9,417 nucleotides of DNA from Pseudomonadota bacterium (GTDB taxonomy: Bacteria > Myxococcota > Myxococcia > Myxococcales > Myxococcaceae). The stretch is taken from NCBI GenBank assembly GCA_023424585.1, contig JAFADT010000399.1, positions 1 through 9,417 of the forward strand, given 5' to 3'. A program made the translations under genes and the position numbers. Below are positions 6,352 to 9,417 of the stretch, one piece after another; the first letter of the stretch is position 1, and each line of letters begins with the position of its first letter. The notes beneath the pieces were generated by a model, which was not told the origin of the DNA, searched no databases, and worked only from the letters and a program-made list of their open reading frames with translations.

Positions 6352-6423
6352 CGGTGATGCGTGAAAAGCCTTGTGAATCCGAACGGTTCGACGTGAGCCA
6401 AGGGACCAGGCAGCGGCCGGGCA

Positions 6424-6452
6424 AGCCTAATCACGGCTTCCAGGTGCTTCAA
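6424..6452 (-). promoter_or_regulatory. Candidate promoter for the S41 protease
   Basis: On the minus strand TTGAAG (complement of 6447-6452) and TAGGCT (complement of 6424-6429) are separated by exactly 17 nt, fitting a sigma70-type promoter with a moderate -35 and a weak -10. The transcript would have a leader of about 90 nt carrying the hairpin at 6333-6351. A small perfect inverted repeat, CAAGGC (6450-6455) and GCCTTG (6459-6464), overlaps the -35 and could be an operator. The rest of the 227-bp spacer (6326-6552) shows no ORF or RNA gene that I can support. Confidence 0.35.
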
Positions 6453-6552
6453 GGCGTGGCCTTGTCACTAGCGACCGAGAACGTCTGCCGCAGGCAATGC
6501 GTTCCCGGTGGGCCTGGAGGTACGGACACCCGGCGTCCCCCTTTATTTCGCG

Positions 6553-7383
6553 TCAGGCCCTGCTGGCGGGCAGGGGGCTCGGGGGGCCTCCCGCGTCCGG
6601 CGGCGGGGCCAGGTCCCCGGCCTCCCGCAGCGCGCGGTAGAGGAGGGTACCGCCGACGATGGCCACCGGGAGGAAGAAGGTGTTGAGGATGGGCACCCAC
6701 AGGAGCAGGTAGGCGCCCGCGCCGAAGCCCAGGCAGAGGGCCCGGCGCTCGCGCAGCATGCGGCGCACCTCGGCGAAGGGGTACAGGTGGCGCGTCATGG
6801 GTGTGGCCAGGTGCTCCGCCGCCATCCAGAGCATGGTCCACAGGCTGGCCAGCACGGTGAACGCCACGCTGCCCGCGCCCGGCACCAGGTTCAGCGGGAG
6901 GAGGACCGCCAGCCCCAGCAGGAGCAGCGCCATGCGGGCGAGCGTGTGCAACAGCCCTGTCGTCATCCCGCGCAGGAAGGAGGCGGGGGAGCGCACGGCG
7001 TCCGCGTGGGCACACGCGGCCTCGGTGGCCTCCGACAGCGGATCCTGGAGCGGGGTGAGCAGCAATGGGGGCACCACGTTGGCGCCCACGACCCAGGCGA
7101 CCAGCGCGCCCAGGACGAGCGCGAGCATCCAGCCAGCGCGGCCGTACCAGGAGGTGGGCCGGGGCCACACGGACTCCAGGAGGCCGGGGGCGTAGCGGTA
7201 GAGGAGGACGGCCAGGCCCACCAGGGTGATGGCGGTGAGGACCGCGCACAGGCTGGACAGCAGGAGGATGGGGCGCGAGCGGAAGATGAGCCCGAAGGCG
7301 CGGCCGAGCACCCCCACGCCCTGGAAGAAATCCGACAGACGGGGCTGGGGGGCCAGGGCGGGGACGGGGGATGCAGGACGCAT
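6553..7383 (-). CDS. EI24 / CysZ-type integral membrane protein
   Basis: A 276-residue multi-spanning membrane protein matching the EI24 domain family, which includes bacterial CysZ, a sulfate permease in characterised members. Visible features: an N-terminal amphipathic entry (LSDFFQGVGVLGRAFGLIF, 16-34), a first strong membrane helix (about 39-62), a second (about 84-106) followed by PPLLLTPLQDPLSEATE (105-121), a hydrophobic block with a central Pro-Gly (about 148-190, LPLNLVPGAGSVAFTVL), the TRHLYPFAEVRRML cytoplasmic loop (197-210), and the closing hydrophobic region ending VPILNTFFLPVAIVGGTLLY (230-249) typical of the family. The C-terminal 20 residues are Pro-rich. The ATG at 7383 is chosen over an in-frame TTG at 7410 nine codons upstream; neither has a clear Shine-Dalgarno site. 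It is divergent from gshA with a 59-bp spacer, which would fit a sulfur-supply role, but sulfate transport here is inference and the family is functionally broad. Confidence 0.85.
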   Translation of the reverse strand: MRPASPVPALAPQPRLSDFFQGVGVLGRAFGLIFRSRPILLLSSLCAVLTAITLVGLAVLLYRYAPGLLESVWPRPTSWYGRAGWMLALVLGALVAWVVGANVVPPLLLTPLQDPLSEATEAACAHADAVRSPASFLRGMTTGLLHTLARMALLLLGLAVLLPLNLVPGAGSVAFTVLASLWTMLWMAAEHLATPMTRHLYPFAEVRRMLRERRALCLGFGAGAYLLLWVPILNTFFLPVAIVGGTLLYRALREAGDLAPPPDAGGPPSPLPASRA

Positions 7384-7400
7384 GGGGGCAGGGTGCTCAA

Positions 7401-7444
7401 ATGAGGGCAAGGCCAGCGGGCCCCGTTATATAGGGCGCCCTCAT
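7401..7444. promoter_or_regulatory. Shared divergent promoter region (EI24 gene / gshA) with flanking inverted repeat
   Basis: The only AT-rich patch in this 59-bp spacer is GTTATATA at 7425-7432. Read on the minus strand it offers TATAAC as a -10 with TCGAGG (complement of 7448-7453) 17 nt upstream, giving a leader of about 35 nt for the EI24 gene. Read on the plus strand, TATATA lies only 10 nt before the gshA ATG, so it would imply a leaderless or nearly leaderless transcript. A perfect 8-bp inverted repeat, ATGAGGGC (7401-7408) and GCCCTCAT (7437-7444), brackets the patch, and its right arm includes the first two bases of the gshA start codon. AGGG at 7432-7435 is the only Shine-Dalgarno candidate for gshA. 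Confidence 0.35.
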
Positions 7445-8780
7445 GTCCCTCGACCTCAAGCGCGTGGCCTCCGAGCCACTCACTTCCGCCGCCCCCCTGG
7501 TGGAAGAGCTTCGCAAGGCGGAGAAGCCCCGGACCGAGCACCTGCTCGGGCTGGAGCACGAGAAGTTCATCTATCCCGTGGGGTCCGCCCAACCCGTGCC
7601 CTACGAGGGACCGAACGGGGTGGGAGCCCTCCTGGAGCGCATCGCGCCGGGCGGCTACGAGCCCTTCCGGGAGACGCCCCAGTCGCCGGTCATCGCGTTG
7701 CAGCGGGGCATGGCGGCCATCTCCCTGGAGCCGGGCGGGCAGTTCGAGCTGTCCGGCAGCCCGTTCCGCACGGCGCGCGAGGCGCACCAGGAGAACCTGG
7801 CGCACCTGGAGGAGACGAAGGCGGCGGCGTCCGGCCTGGGCCTGCGGCTGGTGGCGCTGGGCTACCGGCCGGTGGGCACTACGGGCGACATGCCGTGGAT
7901 GCCCAAGACGCGCTACCAGGTGATGCGCCGCACGCTGCCGGAGCGCGGCCGGCTGGCGCTGAACATGATGCTGATGACGTCCACCGGGCAGGTGTCGCTG
8001 GACTGGGCGGACGAGGCGGACTGCGTGCGCAAGACGGTGGTGGTGGCGCGCCTGACGCCGCTGCTGGTGGCGCTGTACGCCAACAGCCCGCTCCTGGAGG
8101 GCCGGCCGGCCGGCTACATGTCCTTCCGCAGCCGCGTCTGGGAAGAGGTGGACCCCACGCGCTGCGGCTACCTGCCGGCGTGGTTCGACGGGTCGTTCTC
8201 CTATCAGGCGTATGTGGACTGGGCGCTGGACGCGCCGCTCCTGTTCCTGCGCCGCGACGGCGAGTACCGCCACCCGAAGCTCAGCTTCCGCCAGCTCCTG
8301 AAGGAGGGCTACGAGGGCGAGCCGCCGGACATGGGGGACTGGACGGACCACCTGTCCACGCTCTTCCCGGAGGTGCGGCTGAAGAAGGTGCTGGAGGTGC
8401 GCGGCGCGGACAGCGCCAGCGCGGCGATGACGGGCGCCCTGGGCGCGCTCTGGCGCGGCATCCTCTACGACGCGCAGGCGCTGGGGGAGGCGGAGCTGCT
8501 CCTGCCCCGGCTCACCTTCACGGAGCACCTGGCGTTCCACGACACCGCGCGCCGCGAGGGCCTGGCCGGGAAGCTGGGGGCTCGCGAACTGCACCGGCTG
8601 GCCGGGGAGATGGTGGCCATCGCGAAGCGGGGGCTCCAGCGGTTGGACGCGGAGGACGCGCCGCTGCTCGCGCCGCTGGAGGCGGTGGCGGCCTCGGGCC
8701 GGTCGCCCGCGCAGGCGGTGCTGGACGCGTGGACGGAGGATCCGCGTCCGGAGGTGCTGATGACGCGCTTCGAGCTGTGA
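7443..8780 (+). CDS. gshA: Glutamate-cysteine ligase, plant/alphaproteobacterial type
   Basis: A 445-residue cytosolic enzyme of the GCS2 family that joins L-glutamate and L-cysteine with ATP to give gamma-glutamylcysteine, the first step of glutathione synthesis. The full-length match to the plant GSH1/alphaproteobacterial subtype is clear: EPLTS at 11-15, LGLEHEKF at 35-42 (plant enzyme GTEHEKF), MAAISLEPGGQFELSGSP at 90-107 (plant ISLEPGGQFELSGAP), MPKTRYQVM at 153-161 (plant MPKGRYDIM), SFRSRVWEEVDPTRCGYLP at 227-245, and WTDHLSTLFPEVRLKKVLEV at 300-319 followed by RGAD. There are only two cysteines (194 and 241), so the regulatory disulfides of the plant enzyme are probably absent. No gshB or fused ligase domain lies in the window, so the end product (glutathione or another gamma-glutamyl thiol) cannot be read here. 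An actinobacterial EgtA role is less likely given the subtype. The divergent EI24/CysZ-like gene may be functionally linked. Confidence 0.93.
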   Translation: MSLDLKRVASEPLTSAAPLVEELRKAEKPRTEHLLGLEHEKFIYPVGSAQPVPYEGPNGVGALLERIAPGGYEPFRETPQSPVIALQRGMAAISLEPGGQFELSGSPFRTAREAHQENLAHLEETKAAASGLGLRLVALGYRPVGTTGDMPWMPKTRYQVMRRTLPERGRLALNMMLMTSTGQVSLDWADEADCVRKTVVVARLTPLLVALYANSPLLEGRPAGYMSFRSRVWEEVDPTRCGYLPAWFDGSFSYQAYVDWALDAPLLFLRRDGEYRHPKLSFRQLLKEGYEGEPPDMGDWTDHLSTLFPEVRLKKVLEVRGADSASAAMTGALGALWRGILYDAQALGEAELLLPRLTFTEHLAFHDTARREGLAGKLGARELHRLAGEMVAIAKRGLQRLDAEDAPLLAPLEAVAASGRSPAQAVLDAWTEDPRPEVLMTRFEL

Positions 8781-8788
8781 GGCCGTGG

Positions 8789-8822
8789 CGCGTCCGCGGG
8801 GGCGTCACCTCCCGCGGACGCG
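8789..8822. terminator. Hairpin between convergent gshA and barrel gene, likely bidirectional terminator
   Basis: A perfect 12-bp stem, CGCGTCCGCGGG (8789-8800) and CCCGCGGACGCG (8811-8822), with a 10-nt loop, sits in the 50-bp gap between the stops of two convergent genes; GGCC at 8781-8784 and 8824-8827 could extend it. There is no T tract on either side, so it is not a classical intrinsic terminator. Its position between two 3' ends, and its symmetry, fit a shared transcript-end structure. Confidence 0.6.
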
Positions 8823-8830
8823 AGGCCAGC

Positions 8831-9417
8831 CTAGAAGCGGCCGCCGAGGGTGAGGTTGCCGTTGAAGAGGCTGCCCTTGGCGTCGTCGTTGGTGCCGGGG
8901 ATGGTGGCCAGCTCCTCGCCACCGACGAAGCGGTAGGTGGCGCGCACGCCGGCGGCCAGGTGGCCCAGGCGGTACTCGATGCCCGCGGCCACGGGCACCT
9001 CCGTCTGCCAGTCGTTGTTGTAGACGTCCCGGGAGCCCGAGGACGCGTGCAGGTAGCTCAGGCCGAAGCCCGCGCCCACGAAGGGGTGCCACTTGTGGTC
9101 GATGACGGGGCCCAGCTTGCCCAGCAGCGTGCCGTTGTTGCGCCAGATGTTGTTGCCGCCGAGCACGCGGGCGTCATCGATGGGGATGTTCTGGCCTTCA
9201 TAGCCGGCCTCCACGCCGATGTACTTCCAGGGCTGGGCGTTGGCGGTGATGTTGAACAGCGCGCCCACGCCCGTCTCATTGCCCAGCTTGCCGGTGTAGC
9301 CGCCCAGGCCCACGCCCACGTCCAGGCCGGCCTGGACGTCCTCTTCGCTGAAGCTGAGCTTGCGCGAGACCTCCGTCGCGTCCGCCGCGAGCGCGGAGCC
9401 GGCCACGCAGACGCCGG
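8831..9417 (-). CDS. Outer-membrane beta-barrel (porin-like) protein, 5' end beyond the window
   Basis: About 195 residues are visible. The N-terminal visible part, GVCVAGSALAADATEV, looks like the end of a signal peptide cleaved near ALA-AD, so the start codon lies off the right edge; the in-frame GTG at 9406 is a Val inside that signal rather than a start. The mature protein alternates strands and polar loops, such as VQAGLDVGVGLGGYTGKLG, WKYIGVEAGYEG, WHPFVGAGFGLSYLHAS, EVPVAAGIEYRLGHLAAGVR and FNGNLTLGGRF, with a C-terminal Phe beta-signal. The size fits a small 8-strand barrel of the OmpA/OmpW-like 'outer membrane beta-barrel' class. No enzymatic or transport motif is visible, and the role is unknown. 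It is convergent with gshA. Confidence 0.82.
   Translation of the reverse strand, partial: GVCVAGSALAADATEVSRKLSFSEEDVQAGLDVGVGLGGYTGKLGNETGVGALFNITANAQPWKYIGVEAGYEGQNIPIDDARVLGGNNIWRNNGTLLGKLGPVIDHKWHPFVGAGFGLSYLHASSGSRDVYNNDWQTEVPVAAGIEYRLGHLAAGVRATYRFVGGEELATIPGTNDDAKGSLFNGNLTLGGRF

Noticed and set aside
3404..6364. A 986-codon plus-strand open frame opposite the protease
   Set aside because: It is antisense to a gene with clear S41 motifs and reads as Leu/His/Val/Arg/Gly-rich low-complexity sequence. Long antisense open frames are expected where codons nearly all end in G or C.
6326..6424. N-terminal extension of the protease to a TTG at 6424
   Set aside because: It would bury the signal peptide 33 residues inside the protein and begins with a rare start codon; the ATG at 6325 gives a proper export signal.
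7384..7410. N-terminal extension of the EI24 protein to a TTG at 7410
   Set aside because: There is no Shine-Dalgarno site, and it adds only nine polar residues; the ATG at 7383 is simpler, though the longer start cannot be excluded.
6963..8594. A 543-codon minus-strand open frame running opposite gshA and into the EI24 gene
   Set aside because: It has shadow composition (Arg/Gln/His/Leu-rich) and conflicts with two well-supported genes in other frames; no domain is recognisable.
7443..8780. Assignment of the ligase as ergothioneine-pathway EgtA
   Set aside because: Motifs follow the plant/alphaproteobacterial GshA subtype, and no egtB, egtC or egtD gene is nearby.
1..9417. CRISPR arrays, tRNA or rRNA genes, transposon ends, prophage or defence genes
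   Set aside because: No regularly spaced repeats, cloverleaf-like sequence, transposase/integrase motifs or composition break were seen. The window looks like ordinary core chromosome.

Overview
The window is a stretch of GC-rich (by eye about 70% G+C, strongly G/C-ending codons) bacterial chromosome. Gene content points to a myxobacterium (Myxococcota, Myxococcaceae-like): a very long S41 peptidase with a C-terminal beta-sandwich tail of a kind I associate with Myxococcus and Corallococcus, a plant/alphaproteobacterial-type glutamate-cysteine ligase, lineage-specific outer-membrane barrels and weak Shine-Dalgarno sites. The genus assignment is inference from memory of these families. I see no phage, transposase, integrase, CRISPR, rRNA or tRNA, and no base-composition break suggesting recent transfer.

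Layout from left to right. (1) The 3' end of an unrecognised plus-strand gene (1-115), then 6 bp later a helical-repeat protein (122-913, +), probably one operon. (2) A small TatA-family gene on the minus strand (910-1131) whose stop codon overlaps that of the repeat protein. (3) Across a short divergent spacer with a large nested palindrome (1156-1208), a cytoplasmic glycerophosphodiester phosphodiesterase (1249-1965, +). (4) A predicted outer-membrane beta-barrel protein (1966-2880, -) that abuts the phosphodiesterase stop to stop. (5) A tandem hairpin/terminator block (2965-3067), then a 1081-residue exported S41 (C-terminal processing) protease (3080-6325, -). (6) An EI24/CysZ-type membrane protein (6553-7383, -), divergent from (7) a plant-type glutamate-cysteine ligase, gshA (7443-8780, +). 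(8) A 12-bp-stem hairpin (8789-8822) separating gshA from a convergent, 5'-truncated outer-membrane barrel gene (8831-9417, -).

Most genes look monocistronic, with alternating orientation. A loose theme is the cell envelope: TatA, two outer-membrane barrels, an exported multidomain protease, a membrane protein, and an enzyme acting on phospholipid-derived glycerophosphodiesters. The other possible theme is sulfur/thiol metabolism, because a CysZ-like protein (sulfate permease in characterised members) is divergently paired with the enzyme that commits cysteine to gamma-glutamylcysteine. I found no clear new multi-gene system. The points most worth a second look are the protease tail (a tandemly duplicated module with the protein's only two cysteines), the TatA-like protein with a divergent hinge and no tatBC beside it, and several strong hairpins in short spacers.
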